64,000 bases of DNA, from positions 602-64,601 of the forward strand of contig CADADE010000010.1 in assembly GCA_902786615.1 (NCBI GenBank). Direction: 5' to 3'. Numbering within the stretch: position 1 is the first letter of the stretch; each line of letters starts with the position of its first letter. The position numbers and the translations under genes are program-made. Shown piece after piece: positions 47,279 to 57,515 of this stretch. This stretch comes from Oscillospiraceae bacterium. GTDB lineage: Bacteria > Bacillota_A > Clostridia > Oscillospirales > Oscillospiraceae. The notes beneath the pieces were generated by a model, which was given only the letters and a program-made list of their open reading frames with translations, searched no databases and had not been told where the DNA came from.

Positions 47279-48526
47279 TCAACCGATCTCCGGGTACAGG
47301 GTGAAAGCCTCGCATAGGGCGATGACCTGCTCCTTGACCGCGGGGGCAGCGGCTTCGCCCTCGTCGATGAGGCGGGCGATCATGGCGCCGATCTGCCGCA
47401 TCTCGGGCTCCTTCATGCCGCGGGTGGTGACGGCGGGGCTGCCGAAGCGCATGCCGGAGGTGACGCGCACGGCCTGGGTATCAAAGGGGATGGTGTTCTT
47501 GTTGGCGGTGATGTTCGCCATGTCCAGAAGCTCCTGCACCTCGGCCCCGGTCCTGCCGCGGCTCATCACGTCGGCAAGCATCAGGTGGTTGTCGGTGCCG
47601 CCGGAGACCAGGCGCACGCCGTGCTTTTGCAGCTCGTCCGCGAGGGCGGCAGCGTTCAGCACGATCTGGTGCTGATAGGCCTTGAACGCATCCTCCAGGT
47701 CTTCCTTAAAGCACACGGCCTTGGCGGCGATGGTGTGCATCAGCGGGCCGCCCTGGGTGCCGGGGAAGACGGCGGAGTCGATTTTCTTTTTCAGCTCGTC
47801 CGTGCAGAGGATCAGCGCGCCGCGCGGGCCGCGCAGGGTCTTGTGCGTGGTGGTGGTGACCACATGGGCATAGGGCACGGGGCTGGGATGCTCTCCCGCC
47901 GCCACAAGGCCCGCGATGTGCGCCATGTCCACCATGAGGTAGGCCCCGACGGAATCGGCGATCTCGCGCATGCGTTTAAAGTCGATCACGCGGGAATAGG
48001 CGCTGGCCCCGGCGATGAGGATCTTCGGGCGCTCCTGCTCCGCGCGCTCCTGCACGGCATCATAGTCGATCATTTCCGTCTCAGGGTCAACGCCGTAGAA
48101 GGTGGCGTGGAAGTACTTGCCGGAGACGGACGCCTTGGAGCCGTGGGTCAGATGTCCGCCCTGGCAGAGATCCATGCCCATGATGGTGTCGCCCGGCTGC
48201 AGCAGAGCAAGGTACACCGCCATATTGGCCTGAGAGCCGGAGTGGGGCTGCACATTGGCATGCTCCGCGCCGAAGAGCTTTTTCGCCCGCTCGATGGCGA
48301 GGGTCTCCACCTCGTCCACATACTGGCAGCCGCCGTAGTAGCGCGCGCCGGGATAACCCTCGGCGTACTTGTTGGTCAGATGGCTGCCCATGGCCTCCAT
48401 CACCGCAGGGGAGACAAAGTTTTCCGAGGCAATAAGCTCGATATGGTCCCTCTGGCGAGCAAGCTCGCGCATCATAGCGCCGTAGACCTCCGGGTCCTGC
48501 GCCTTGACATGTCCGTAATATTGCAT
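47279..48526 (-). CDS. glyA: Serine hydroxymethyltransferase
   Basis: GlyA interconverts serine and glycine while charging tetrahydrofolate with a one-carbon unit, with PLP. The 415-residue protein has [23 protein letters not shown], the tetrahydrofolate region G-G-H-L-T-H-G and the PLP Lys in [15 protein letters not shown] (~residue 230). All catalytic motifs are intact. GGGAGG lies upstream of the ATG. Confidence 0.97.
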   Translation of the reverse strand: MQYYGHVKAQDPEVYGAMMRELARQRDHIELIASENFVSPAVMEAMGSHLTNKYAEGYPGARYYGGCQYVDEVETLAIERAKKLFGAEHANVQPHSGSQANMAVYLALLQPGDTIMGMDLCQGGHLTHGSKASVSGKYFHATFYGVDPETEMIDYDAVQERAEQERPKILIAGASAYSRVIDFKRMREIADSVGAYLMVDMAHIAGLVAAGEHPSPVPYAHVVTTTTHKTLRGPRGALILCTDELKKKIDSAVFPGTQGGPLMHTIAAKAVCFKEDLEDAFKAYQHQIVLNAAALADELQKHGVRLVSGGTDNHLMLADVMSRGRTGAEVQELLDMANITANKNTIPFDTQAVRVTSGMRFGSPAVTTRGMKEPEMRQIGAMIARLIDEGEAAAPAVKEQVIALCEAFTLYPEIG

Positions 48527-48682
48527 GGGGCATTCCTCCCTGTATCTTTATTGTTTTGCCGCTGCATTATACCCTATTTTCCCGAGCAAGGCAATACTCG
48601 TCAATTATTCTTGTAAGTTTTTCCGATGCATGATACTATATTATCATCCGTTTACGCCACTATTTCAAAGGAGGAACAGACA

Positions 48683-49771
48683 ATGAAAAAAATAGCCAGG
48701 ATCATATTGACGCCGGTTCTGGTCATTGTACTCGGCGCGGGCGGTTTTCTGGGATGGCTGACCGCAGCGGAGTACAGGCCTGCGCCGGTGGAACCTGCTG
48801 AGCGGGGCGCTCCTATTGAGGGTGTAAGTTTACATAACATTGAATTTGACAAGCCGCTGACGGTATTGAGCTGGAACATCGGTTACGGCGGCCTCGGTCA
48901 GTATTCCGACTTCTTCATGGACGGCGGCAAGAATACCAAGTCCGCCGATGAAAAGCAGGTGCGCGCATATCTGGACGGCATCTCCGCGGGCATCCGGGAG
49001 AACAACGCCGATCTCGTGCTGCTGCAGGAGGTGGACAAAAATTCCTCCCGCACCTATGGGATTGACGAGCGCATCCGGCTCCGTGATGGTATGGATTGCG
49101 AGGCTTTTGCCCTCAACTACTCCTGCCCCTTTGTCCCGAATCCGAACACGCTGCTGATCCACCCCCTCGGCAAAATCAACAGCGGCCTGTATACCATGAC
49201 CAACGATCTGCTCATCGATAAGGCCGAGCGAATTACCCTCCCCTGTCCCTTCTCCTGGCCGCTCCGGGTCGCAAACCTCAAGCGCTGCCTGTTGGTGAGC
49301 TATCTGCCGGTGGAGGGCAGCGACAGACAGCTTGTGCTGGTGAACCTGCATCTCGAGGCCTACGACGACGGCGAGGGCAAAATTGCCCAGACCAATCAGC
49401 TGCGCGACTTTATTGAGAGCGAGTATGCCAAGGGCAATTACGTCATCGCGGGCGGCGACTTCAACCAGGTCTTTTCCGGCAGCCTGGAGAAGTACCCCAA
49501 CACGCACCCCGAAAACTGGGAGCCGGGCGTGCTGGATGAAAAGCTGCTGCCCGAGGGCTGGACGCTGGCCTTTGACCTCAGCACGCCCAGCTGCCGCCTG
49601 CTGAACCAGCCCTATGATCCGGGCGACGCCGCCGGCACCCAGTACTATGTGATCGACGGGCTGATCCTCTCCCCCAATGTGGAGCTCAAAAGCGTCGAAA
49701 CCCTGGACGCGGGCTTTGCATATTCCGACCACAACCCAGTGAAGATTCAGGTCGTGCTGCGCGAAAGTTGA
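48683..49771 (+). CDS. Exported endonuclease/exonuclease/phosphatase-family protein
   Basis: The 362-residue protein has one N-terminal hydrophobic helix (residues ~5-25) acting as signal or anchor, then an EEP fold. Seen are L-T-V-L-S-W-N-I-G-Y-G-G (metal-site Asn), V-L-L-Q-E-V-D (catalytic Glu), L-V-N-L-H-L-E, I-A-G-G-D-F-N-Q and Y-S-D-H-N-P-V (final Asp-His pair). Such exported members include sphingomyelinase-like phospholipases and nucleases; the substrate is undetermined. AAGGAGG precedes the start. Confidence 0.82.
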   Translation: MKKIARIILTPVLVIVLGAGGFLGWLTAAEYRPAPVEPAERGAPIEGVSLHNIEFDKPLTVLSWNIGYGGLGQYSDFFMDGGKNTKSADEKQVRAYLDGISAGIRENNADLVLLQEVDKNSSRTYGIDERIRLRDGMDCEAFALNYSCPFVPNPNTLLIHPLGKINSGLYTMTNDLLIDKAERITLPCPFSWPLRVANLKRCLLVSYLPVEGSDRQLVLVNLHLEAYDDGEGKIAQTNQLRDFIESEYAKGNYVIAGGDFNQVFSGSLEKYPNTHPENWEPGVLDEKLLPEGWTLAFDLSTPSCRLLNQPYDPGDAAGTQYYVIDGLILSPNVELKSVETLDAGFAYSDHNPVKIQVVLRES

Positions 49772-49796
49772 CATAATGTTGTTGTCATAATTATAG
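49768..49796 (+). promoter_or_regulatory. Promoter-like sequence after the EEP gene
   Basis: TTGACA (49768-49773), 17-base spacer, TTATAG (49791-49796). About 110 bases follow without a gene, including AAAGGAG with no usable start codon behind it, up to the terminator at 49905. A short non-coding transcript is possible. Confidence 0.35.
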
Positions 49797-49904
49797 TAAT
49801 CATAATTTTGTTTCCGTATTATCGTTTACATAATCATCACGGATATTAAAGGAGTTTAGCACAGCGCAGCGCCGAGCGCGGACGGCTGCGACGACGGCAT
49901 ATGC

Positions 49905-49945
49905 AAAAACAGGGGTGCAGCGTTCTTCTGCTGCACCCCTGTTTT
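49905..49945. terminator. Terminator between the EEP gene and clpE
   Basis: AAAACAGGGGTGCAGC and GCTGCACCCCTGTTTT form a perfect 16-bp stem with an 8-base loop; it can end both convergent transcripts. Confidence 0.9.
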
Positions 49946-49947
49946 CG

Positions 49948-52284
49948 TTATTCTTCTATCAGAAGCTTTTGCTGCGTGTCGGCGGAGAGGCGGATATTAC
50001 GGATCTCACGGCCGCGGTTTTCCACGATAAAGCGGGCAATCTCGTCCTCCACCTTCTTCTGGATGGTGCGGCGCAGATTGCGCGCGCCGTAGGTGACGGA
50101 GTAGGCCTCCTTGACCAGATAGTCGATCAGGCTCTCGTCCCAGCTGAGGGCGACGCCCTTCTCGGCCATGACGTCCCGCAGCTCGCCCAGCATGAGGGCG
50201 GCAATGTCGCGGAAGTTCTGCTCCGTGAGCTGGTTGAAGCAGACCACCTCATCCACGCGGTTGAGAAACTCCGGCCGCAGGAATTCATTCAGCGCCTTCA
50301 TGGCCCGCTCCTTCGACATGTCGCTGAGACTGCCGCCGAAGCCGACGGAGCCGGTCTTGTTGGAGGAGCCGGCGTTGGTGGTCATGACGATGATGGTGTT
50401 TTCAAAGTTGATGTTCCGGCCCTGCGCGTCGGTAATATGTCCGTCGTCAAGGATCTGCAGCAGGATGTTCATGACATCCGGGTGCGCCTTTTCGATCTCA
50501 TCGAAGAGCACCACACTGTAAGGCTTGCGGCGGATCTTCTCGGTGAGCTGTCCCGCCTCGTCATAGCCCACATAGCCCGGGGGCGAGCCGATGATGCGCG
50601 AGACGGCAAACTTTTCCATGAACTCCGACATGTCAAGGCGGATGAGGCTCTCGGGCGAGTCGAACATATCGGCGGCGAGGCGCTTGACAAGCTCGGTCTT
50701 GCCGACACCGGTCGGGCCGACAAAGATGAAGCTCACGGGCTTGCGCTTGACCTTGAGGCCGACGCGGCTGCGGCGTATGGCGGCGCAGACGGCGTCCACC
50801 GCCTCGTCCTGGCCGATGATGTGGGCCTTGAGGCGTTCGTCCAGCTTTGCAAGGCGCTCCAGCTCATCCTCGCGAATGGTGGAGGCCGGGATCTTCGTCC
50901 AGAGCTCGATGATGCGGGCGAGGTTATCCACCGTCAGGGCGGGCCTGGGCTTTGCGTCCAGGCTCCGCAGCTCCGCCTCGCGCTGCATTTCGCGGCTGCG
51001 AAGCTCGGCAATGCGGGCATAGCGCTTATCCAGCATCTCGTCCGTGAGCTCCTGCCCCTTGGGCGCGTCCGCGCTCATGAGGGCTTCCCGCTCAAAGCGG
51101 ATGTTCTCCAGATCGCGCTCGACCTCCATGCGGCGGCTGATGTCCGGGTTTTTGAGGTTTACATCAGAGCAGGCCTCGTCGATGAGGTCGATGGCCTTGT
51201 CCGGCAGGAAACGGTCGGTGATGTAGCGCTCGCTCAGCACGACGGCCTGACGGCACATTTCGTCGGAGATGGATACGCCGTGGTAGTCCTCGTAATACGG
51301 GGCGATGCCGCGCAGGATCTGCACGCTGTCCTCGATGGATGGCTCCCCCACCGTGACGGGCTGGAAGCGGCGCTCAAGGGCGGAGTCCTTTTCGATATGC
51401 TTGCGGTACTCGGTGAAGGTGGTTGCGCCGATGACCTGGATCTCCCCGCGGGAGAGCGCGGGCTTGAGGATGTTGGCGGCGTTCATGCTGCCCTCGGCGT
51501 CCCCGGCGCCGACGATATTGTGCACCTCGTCGATGACGAGAATGACATTGCCCTGCTTGCGGATTTCTTCGATCAAGCCCTTCATGCGGCTTTCAAACTG
51601 ACCGCGAAACTGCGTCCCGGCGACAAGCGCCGTGAGATCCAGCAGGAAGACCTGCTTTTCCTTGAGCTTGACGGGCACATCGCCGTTTGCGATGCGCTGG
51701 GCAAGGCCTTCTGCGATGGCGGTCTTGCCGACGCCCGGCTCGCCGATCAGGCAGGGGTTATTCTTCTGGCGGCGGTTCAAGATCTGGATGACCCGCTCGA
51801 GTTCCTCCGCGCGCCCGACCATGCGGTCGAGCTTGCCTTCTCTCGCCCGCTGGGTGAGATCGATGCAGTAGTTATCCAGGAACTTCCGCTTGCCGCCCTT
51901 GGGTGCCTGGCGCTCCCCCTCGCCCCGATGGCTGTCGGGGGCAGGGGGCGGGGCGTTCTCGGCGCTGTTGTTTCCACCGCCGAAGAGACGGTTCAGGAAC
52001 GGGAAGGTGGCGGTCTTGCCGTCGTCGTCCTCCCCCTGGTCCTTGTCGTCGACCGGGATGAGATCCTCCACGCCGCTCAGGGCGTTCATCATCTCGCCGG
52101 TCAGGCCCTCCAGATCCTCGTCCGAAAGGCCCATCTTGTTGATGACGTCATCCACGGGCTTGATGTGCAGCTCGCGCGCGCACTTAAGGCACAGACCCTC
52201 GTTCTTGGTCTGGCCGGCTTCTATTTTTGTGATAAAGACCACTGCGACATTCTTGCCGCAGCGGGAGCAGATTGTAGGCCGCAT
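49948..52284 (-). CDS. clpE: ClpE-type AAA+ chaperone/ATPase with N-terminal zinc finger
   Basis: Class I Hsp100 ATPase that unfolds proteins for ClpP. The 778-residue protein begins with C-S-R-C and C-L-K-C (zinc finger, residues 6-37), the mark of ClpE. D1 follows with G-E-P-G-V-G-K-T-A and V-I-D-E-V-H, a middle coiled segment (~420-480), D2 with G-P-T-G-V-G-K-T-E and L-F-D-E-I-E-K-A, and a C-terminal arm. No Clp N-domain is present. No ctsR, mcsA or mcsB lies beside it, unlike clpC loci, and no CtsR-type operator was identified. Confidence 0.92.
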   Translation of the reverse strand: MRPTICSRCGKNVAVVFITKIEAGQTKNEGLCLKCARELHIKPVDDVINKMGLSDEDLEGLTGEMMNALSGVEDLIPVDDKDQGEDDDGKTATFPFLNRLFGGGNNSAENAPPPAPDSHRGEGERQAPKGGKRKFLDNYCIDLTQRAREGKLDRMVGRAEELERVIQILNRRQKNNPCLIGEPGVGKTAIAEGLAQRIANGDVPVKLKEKQVFLLDLTALVAGTQFRGQFESRMKGLIEEIRKQGNVILVIDEVHNIVGAGDAEGSMNAANILKPALSRGEIQVIGATTFTEYRKHIEKDSALERRFQPVTVGEPSIEDSVQILRGIAPYYEDYHGVSISDEMCRQAVVLSERYITDRFLPDKAIDLIDEACSDVNLKNPDISRRMEVERDLENIRFEREALMSADAPKGQELTDEMLDKRYARIAELRSREMQREAELRSLDAKPRPALTVDNLARIIELWTKIPASTIREDELERLAKLDERLKAHIIGQDEAVDAVCAAIRRSRVGLKVKRKPVSFIFVGPTGVGKTELVKRLAADMFDSPESLIRLDMSEFMEKFAVSRIIGSPPGYVGYDEAGQLTEKIRRKPYSVVLFDEIEKAHPDVMNILLQILDDGHITDAQGRNINFENTIIVMTTNAGSSNKTGSVGFGGSLSDMSKERAMKALNEFLRPEFLNRVDEVVCFNQLTEQNFRDIAALMLGELRDVMAEKGVALSWDESLIDYLVKEAYSVTYGARNLRRTIQKKVEDEIARFIVENRGREIRNIRLSADTQQKLLIEE

Positions 52285-52331
52285 GGGTATCCTCCAAGCT
52301 TAGAGATTAAACGCTGTTTCAATCGGAATTT

Positions 52332-53048
52332 TTACATCAGGCTGCCGGTCAGGGAGTCGAAGATCAGGAAGAAGCGTCCAAGCGTGGTGTGGGCCATGGT
52401 CTCCTTGCCGATGACGATGCCGAGAAAGCTCAGCACCCAGCACAGCAGGATGCAGTAAAGAAAGCCCTTGCCGAAGCCGAGAATGGCCCCGCCGATCTCA
52501 TCCACGTTCTCCAGATTCGGCAGGCGGAAGGAGAGATTGCCGATGCTCGCCACCGCCACCAGCAGAATCAGGATCAGCAGAAACGCGATGACCATGGTGC
52601 CGACGGTGGTGATCGTCTCGCAAAGGACGGAGACGATGGCCTTCGTCATGGTGACGCCGGTCTCCTCCGCCACGGCGACGGCCTTGGCCGCCAGATCCTC
52701 GGCCCGCTTGCTGTACAGGCCCAGATCCAGCAGGCTCTCGTAGGCATAGTCATAGCGCAGGGAGCTGTCCTGCTCGAGGATATCCTCCAGCGAGAGCTCG
52801 CTGCTGCCGTAGCCCATACGCTCCAGGATGGCGTCCCGGTTGCGGTGGGAGTCCAGGTAGCCGTCGACAAAGGGCTCGATCGCGGGCACGACTTCATGCG
52901 CGTAGGCGGCCGAGACGATGCTGGCCCCCAGAAGCGAAATGATGATCGCAAGGATGCCCGCAACGCCGCCCACCAAGCCGCGCTTGTAGCCGTTCCAGGT
53001 ACACAGGGCGATAATGATAATCAGAATAATGTCAATAATAGCTTTCAT
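52332..53048 (-). CDS. CvpA family membrane protein
   Basis: The 238-residue protein has four hydrophobic helices: two at the N-terminus (residues ~1-45) and two late ones (~148-170 and ~195-220). N-G-Y-K-R-G-L-V-G-G follows the first helix, and D-E-I-G-G-A-I-L-G-F-G-K-G-F-L-Y opens the last, both typical of CvpA (colicin V production) proteins. A charged extracytoplasmic loop of ~90 residues separates the pairs. The role in the cell envelope is poorly defined. Next gene is clpE, same strand, 47 bases on. Confidence 0.85.
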   Translation of the reverse strand: MKAIIDIILIIIIALCTWNGYKRGLVGGVAGILAIIISLLGASIVSAAYAHEVVPAIEPFVDGYLDSHRNRDAILERMGYGSSELSLEDILEQDSSLRYDYAYESLLDLGLYSKRAEDLAAKAVAVAEETGVTMTKAIVSVLCETITTVGTMVIAFLLILILLVAVASIGNLSFRLPNLENVDEIGGAILGFGKGFLYCILLCWVLSFLGIVIGKETMAHTTLGRFFLIFDSLTGSLM

Positions 53049-53113
53049 ATGTACCGCTCATCCTTTTCAAAACAGGAATAGTGTAGCACATTTTTGTGAA
53101 CAAATATACTTTT

Positions 53114-53881
53114 TCAGTTGCGTGCCATCATGTCCCCCGCCGGGCCGTCGTACCAGACGCGGTTGAGGTAAAGGCCCTGGGGCGGCATGGTGGGGCCGGT
53201 GAGACGCCGGTCGCCCTTTTCGAGCAGCGCCGGGATTTCTTCCGGCAGAAGCTTGCCGTAGGAGGCATAGACCATGGTGCCGACCATGGCCCGGCACATG
53301 TTGTAGAGAAAGCCGTCGGCACAGACGGAGACCGTGATGAGATCCCCCTCCTTCTCCGCGCGGCACCAGTGGACGGTGCGGACGGTCGTTTTCGTCTCCG
53401 TGCCGACAGAGCGCACGGCGCGAAAATCATGGGTGCCCTCAAAGGCCCGGGCTGCGCGCTGCATGAGTGTCATGTCCAGATCCTGGGGATAGAAGCACAC
53501 GCGCTTTTCGAGAAAGGGATCGCGGATCTTCCTGTTGAGTATTTTATATACATATTCTTTTTTTATACAGGAGCCGATGGCATTGAAGTCCTCTTCCGCC
53601 TCGCAGGCGTCGAGAACGGCGATATCCTCCGGCAGGCGGGCGTTGAGCGCGAGGGGCAGTCTCTCCATGGGTATGCGCGTTTCGCTGTGAAAATTCGCAC
53701 AGTAGCGCAGGGCGTGGACCCCGGCGTCCGTGCGGCCGCAGCCGACGACGCGCAGTCTCTCCCCGCAGGCCTTGAAGATGGCCTCCTCCACGGTTTCGGC
53801 CACGGTGACGTCGTTTTTCTGCACCTGCCAGCCGTGGTAGCGGCTGCCGTCATAGCGGAGACAAAGGGCGATGTTTTTCAT
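53114..53881 (-). CDS. truA: tRNA pseudouridine(38-40) synthase TruA
   Basis: TruA isomerises U38-U40 in the anticodon arm. The 255-residue protein begins L-C-L-R-Y-D-G-S-R-Y-H-G-W-Q-V-Q and has the catalytic Asp in C-G-R-T-D-A-G-V-H-A-L (~residue 55), then L-Y-N-M-C-R-A-M-V-G-T-M. It overlaps ecfT by 4 bases; ecfA-ecfA-ecfT-truA is the standard Firmicutes order. Confidence 0.96.
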   Translation of the reverse strand: MKNIALCLRYDGSRYHGWQVQKNDVTVAETVEEAIFKACGERLRVVGCGRTDAGVHALRYCANFHSETRIPMERLPLALNARLPEDIAVLDACEAEEDFNAIGSCIKKEYVYKILNRKIRDPFLEKRVCFYPQDLDMTLMQRAARAFEGTHDFRAVRSVGTETKTTVRTVHWCRAEKEGDLITVSVCADGFLYNMCRAMVGTMVYASYGKLLPEEIPALLEKGDRRLTGPTMPPQGLYLNRVWYDGPAGDMMARN

Positions 53882-54675
53882 AGCTTGAACCTTTTGAGCA
53901 CGATCATGACCGCAAGGAAAACAATGCCCAGAATCAGGGCGATATAGTCACGCCTTTGCATCTTGAGCTGCTTCATGCGGGTGCGCCCCTCGCCGCCGTG
54001 ATAGCAGCGGCTCTCCATGGCGACGGCGAGCTCATCTGCGCGCTTGAAGGCCGAGACGAAAAGCGGCACCAGGATGGGCAGCAGGGCCTTGGCCCGCTGG
54101 ACGAGGCTGCCGGTTTCAAAGTCCGCGCCGCGGGCCTTCTGTGCCGACATGATCTTGTCGGTCTCGGAGATCAGCGTGGGGATAAAGCGCAGGGCCATGC
54201 TCATCATCATGGTCATCTCATGCACGGGGACCTTCAGCTTCTTGAGCGGGCTCATCAGGATCTCGAGCCCGTCCGTCAGGGCGATGGGGCTTGTGGTGTA
54301 GGTCAGCAGAAAGGTGCCGGAGATAAGCAGGATGATCCGGAGCATCATCTGCACGGCCCTTGCGATGCCCTCCCAGGTGATGATCCAGCCGGGGAGCACG
54401 GGCGTGCCCTGGGTATAAAAGATGTTCAGGAGAGCCGTCAGCACGATGATGAAGAGCATGGGCTTGACGCCCTTGAACATGCTGGCGGGCTTGATTTTGG
54501 ACGCCGCCATGCAGAAAAGCGTCACCAGTGTCACCAGGCCGTAGCCGACCCAGCCCTCCGCCTGAAAGAGGGCGACGATATAGATGACGACCAGCAGGAT
54601 CTTTGTCCTGGGGTCCAGGCGATGGGCCACGCTGTTTCCGGGGAAATACTGGCCGAGGGTAATGTCTCTCAGCAT
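53878..54675 (-). CDS. ecfT: ECF transporter transmembrane subunit EcfT
   Basis: EcfT couples the two ATPases to interchangeable vitamin-binding S components. The 265-residue protein (start 54675 after GGGAGGGGAG) has five or six helices. It opens with L-G-Q-Y-F-P-G-N-S-V-A-H-R-L-D-P-R-T-K and carries the cytoplasmic coupling motifs A-Q-K-A-R-G-A-D-F and S-R-C-Y-H-G-G-E-G-R-T (Ala-Arg-Gly types). It overlaps ecfA2. The RibU-like S component at 63.2 kb is a likely partner. Confidence 0.95.
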   Translation of the reverse strand: MLRDITLGQYFPGNSVAHRLDPRTKILLVVIYIVALFQAEGWVGYGLVTLVTLFCMAASKIKPASMFKGVKPMLFIIVLTALLNIFYTQGTPVLPGWIITWEGIARAVQMMLRIILLISGTFLLTYTTSPIALTDGLEILMSPLKKLKVPVHEMTMMMSMALRFIPTLISETDKIMSAQKARGADFETGSLVQRAKALLPILVPLFVSAFKRADELAVAMESRCYHGGEGRTRMKQLKMQRRDYIALILGIVFLAVMIVLKRFKL

Positions 54676-55529
54676 TTTCTCCCCTCCCTGCATTTTAAGA
54701 GCGCCGCAAGAAGCTGCTCATGGGTGAAGATGTTTTCCGGCAGGGCAAGGCCCCGCTCCCGCAGCAAAACCGCAAGCTCCGCAGCCTTCGGCACGTTCAG
54801 GCCGATCTCCATAAGCTCCTTTGCCCGGCCGAAGACTTCCGCCGGTGTACCGTCCATGGCGACGGTGCCCTTGTCGAAGACGATGATGCGCTCGGCAATG
54901 CGGGCCACATCGTCCATGCTGTGGCTCACGATCAGGACGCTTGCGCCGCTTTTCTCCTTATAGTTTCGGATATTTTCAAAAATCTGAGCGCGCCCCGCGG
55001 GATCAAGGCCTGCCGTCGGCTCGTCCAGGATCAGCACCTCCGGACGCATGGCGATCACGCCCGCGATGGCGATGCGCCGCTTCTGCCCGCCGGAGAGCTC
55101 CAGGGGCGAGCGCTCAAAAAGCTCCTCGGAAACGCCGGTGAAGGCGGCGGCCTCGCGCACGCGCTCGTCGATCTCTTCGCGGCTGAGCTTCATATTACCC
55201 GGCCCGAAGGCGATATCCTTGTAGACCGTCTCCTCAAAGAGCTGGTATTCCGGGTACTGAAACACGAGGCCTACCTTCCACTTCACGTCGCGCCGCGTGT
55301 ACTTGTCCTTGTTGATATCCTGCCCGTCCAGCAGCACCTTTCCTTCAGTCGGCTGCAGCAGGGCGTTCAGATGCTGGATAAAGGTGGACTTGCCGGAGCC
55401 GGTATGCCCGATGACGGCCGCGAACTGGCCCGCGGGGATTTGCAGGCTCACGTCATGCAGGGCAGTCGACTCGAAGGGCGTCCCGGCGCTGTAAACGTGC
55501 TTCAGTTTTTCTGTGATGATTTCTGCCAT
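54669..55529 (-). CDS. ecfA2: ECF transporter ATP-binding subunit EcfA2
   Basis: The 286-residue ATPase (start at 55529; the frame to 55775 reads antiframe of ecfA1) has Walker A G-H-T-G-S-G-K-S-T, Q-loop F-Q-Y-P-E-Y-Q-L-F, signature E-L-S-G-G-Q-K-R-R-I-A-I-A, Walker B V-L-I-L-D-E-P-T-A-G-L-D and H-loop V-S-H-S-M-D. It pairs with EcfA1 in the ECF module that powers uptake of vitamins and metals. It overlaps ecfA1 by 28 bases. Confidence 0.95.
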   Translation of the reverse strand: MAEIITEKLKHVYSAGTPFESTALHDVSLQIPAGQFAAVIGHTGSGKSTFIQHLNALLQPTEGKVLLDGQDINKDKYTRRDVKWKVGLVFQYPEYQLFEETVYKDIAFGPGNMKLSREEIDERVREAAAFTGVSEELFERSPLELSGGQKRRIAIAGVIAMRPEVLILDEPTAGLDPAGRAQIFENIRNYKEKSGASVLIVSHSMDDVARIAERIIVFDKGTVAMDGTPAEVFGRAKELMEIGLNVPKAAELAVLLRERGLALPENIFTHEQLLAALLKCREGRKC

Positions 55530-56383
55530 TCGCTGCGACTCCGTTCCTCTGCCTTGTATGCCTGCGCGATCAGCTCCGCGCAGGCTTCGGTATTCAGCGC
55601 CTCGCCCTCCAGCTTCACACCTGCGGCGCGAAGCTCCCGCAGGATGCGGGCGGTCTCGGGCTCCTCCAGACCCTCGCGGTCCAGAAGCGCCTTGTCTGCA
55701 AAAATATCCTCCGGCCTGCCGTCCGCCGTCAGGCGGCCTTTTGACAGGATCAGGACCCTGTCGGCGTCGATGCACTCCTCCATATGATGAGTAATGAGGA
55801 TCACGGTCATGCCCCTGCCGCGGCAGAGGGAAAAGGCCGTGTCCACCACCTCGCGCCGCCCCTGGGGGTCGAGCATGGCGGTCGGCTCGTCGAGGACGAT
55901 GATCTCCGGCTGCATGGCGATGACGCCCGCGATGGCCACGCGCTGCTTCTGTCCGCCGGAGAGCAGGTGCGGGGCGTGCATACGATGCTCATACATGCCC
56001 ACAAGGCGCAGCGAGGCGTCCACCCGGCTGCGGATCTCCCTGGGTTCCACGCCCAGGTTTTCCGGGGCAAAGGCCACATCGTCCTCCACGACGTTGGCAA
56101 CGATCTGGTTGTCCGGGTTCTGGAAGACCATGCCGACACGGCGGCGTACGTCGAGAATGCGCGCTTCGTCCGCGGTGTCGATCCCGTCCACCAGCACGCG
56201 CCCCTGATCTGGGACGAGGATGGCGTTCATGTGCTTGGCAAGCGTGGATTTGCCGGAGCCGTTTTTCCCCAGCACCGCGACAAAGCTGCCCCGCTCGATG
56301 GCGAGGTCAATGCCGTGCAGGCTCTCCCGCTCATCCCCGGGGTAGCTGAAATGTACGTTTTCAAATACGATTATCGGTTCCAA
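55502..56383 (-). CDS. ecfA1: ECF transporter ATP-binding subunit EcfA1
   Basis: The 293-residue ATPase has Walker A G-K-N-G-S-G-K-S-T, Q-loop F-Q-N-P-D-N-Q-I-V, signature H-L-L-S-G-G-Q-K-Q-R-V-A-I-A, Walker B I-I-V-L-D-E-P-T-A-M-L-D and H-loop I-T-H-H-M-E-E-C, the EcfA1-type pattern. First gene of ecfA1-ecfA2-ecfT-truA. Confidence 0.95.
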   Translation of the reverse strand: MEPIIVFENVHFSYPGDERESLHGIDLAIERGSFVAVLGKNGSGKSTLAKHMNAILVPDQGRVLVDGIDTADEARILDVRRRVGMVFQNPDNQIVANVVEDDVAFAPENLGVEPREIRSRVDASLRLVGMYEHRMHAPHLLSGGQKQRVAIAGVIAMQPEIIVLDEPTAMLDPQGRREVVDTAFSLCRGRGMTVILITHHMEECIDADRVLILSKGRLTADGRPEDIFADKALLDREGLEEPETARILRELRAAGVKLEGEALNTEACAELIAQAYKAEERSRSEWQKSSQKN

Positions 56384-56479
56384 AAAAACAACCTCGTTCT
56401 GTTACAGTGTGAAGAGTGGAGAGTGAAGTTATGGAGTCCGCTTCGCGGACGGATGATAACAGCGCCGGCTTTTCACGCT

Positions 56480-57343
56480 TTAATCTCGTTCCCAGCGGCA
56501 TGAAGCCCCGCAGGGAAGATACAGGCCGCTGTCGGTGACGGGCAGGGCCAACTCCTGACTGTCGGAGCGGCCGCCGAATTTTTTGGTGAAGATGCTCTCG
56601 GTCACATAGCTCAGGACCGAGGCAGAGAGGCCGGTGGTGTAGGAGTTGATGAGCACAAAGAGCGGATCGTCCGACAATACTCCCGCGCAGAGTGAGACAA
56701 AGGGCCAGAGATTCTGCTCGAGCTTCCAGACCTCTCCTCCCGGGCCGCGCCCGTAGGAGGGCGGGTCCATGATGATGGCGTCGTAGCGGTGGCCGCGGCG
56801 GATCTCCCGTTCCACAAATTTGGCGCAGTCGTCCACGATCCAGCGCACAGGCGCGTTCTGCAGGCCGGAGGCGGCGGCGTTGTCCTTGCCCCAGGCCACC
56901 ATGCCCTTGGCCGCGTCCACATGGCAGACGCTGGCCCCGGCTTTTAGGCAGGCCACCGTGGCCGCGCCCGTATAACCGAAGAGGTTCAGCACGCTGATCT
57001 CCCGTCCTGCCGCGCGGATCTTCCGCATGGCCCAGTCCCAGTTCGCGGCCTGCTCGGGAAAGAGGCCGGTGTGCTTGAAGTTCATGGGCTTGACGTTGAA
57101 GGTAAGCTCCCCATAGCGGATGCGCCAGTTTTCGGGCAGATCGCCCTTGTCCCAGCTTCCGCCGCCGGTCTCGCTGCGGCGATAGCGGGCGTTGCGGTCG
57201 TTCCAGTGGGGATTGTGCCGCGGCGTGTCCCAAATTGCCTGGGGATCGGGACGCACAAGGTAATAGCGCCCCCAGCGCTCCAGCTTTTCGCCCCTGGAGC
57301 AGTCGATCAGTTCAAAATCCTGCCATTGATCCGCAATAAACAT
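56480..57343 (-). CDS. Class I SAM-dependent rRNA methyltransferase (RlmI/RlmK-like, no PUA domain)
   Basis: The 287-residue protein (start 57343 after TGGAG, 6-base spacing) lacks the N-terminal PUA domain of RlmI. It has W-x-x-x-W and W-D-K-G-D-L-P-E-N-W-R, then F-K-H-T-G-L-F-P-E-Q, motif I V-L-N-L-F-G-Y-T-G-A-A-T-V-A (residues ~117-130), H-V-D-A-A-K-G-M-V, and the catalytic motif I-I-M-D-P-P-S-Y-G-R-G (~195-205). Enzymes of this group methylate 23S rRNA. It lies about 100 bases from ecfA1. Confidence 0.85.
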   Translation of the reverse strand: MFIADQWQDFELIDCSRGEKLERWGRYYLVRPDPQAIWDTPRHNPHWNDRNARYRRSETGGGSWDKGDLPENWRIRYGELTFNVKPMNFKHTGLFPEQAANWDWAMRKIRAAGREISVLNLFGYTGAATVACLKAGASVCHVDAAKGMVAWGKDNAAASGLQNAPVRWIVDDCAKFVEREIRRGHRYDAIIMDPPSYGRGPGGEVWKLEQNLWPFVSLCAGVLSDDPLFVLINSYTTGLSASVLSYVTESIFTKKFGGRSDSQELALPVTDSGLYLPCGASCRWERD

Positions 57344-57437
57344 GTTCTTCTCCACCCGTTGTTTTCACGTTAACTGTGGTATTGTACCATGGAAGTGTTC
57401 CGGGGTCAAGCTTTGGAAAACGGCTTATGCAGGAGAA

Positions 57438-57466
57438 GGACCGGGCGGCGAAGCTGCCGCTCGGTC
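57438..57466 (-). terminator. Stem-loop after the hydrogenase gene
   Basis: GGACCGGGCGGC and GCCGCTCGGTCC form a 12-bp stem with one mismatch; on the minus strand it follows the gene ending at 57516. Little T-tract. Confidence 0.55.
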
Positions 57467-57515
57467 CTTCTCGTTTTGCTGTTGTGTCGTGGCGGGGCAG
57501 AGACCCCTGCTGACC

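Noticed and set aside
47167..47301. Plus-strand ORF of about 44 codons rich in Ile and Thr, as possible leader peptide
   Set aside because: It runs through the terminator stem into glyA, has no RBS and no operon downstream that could be attenuated.
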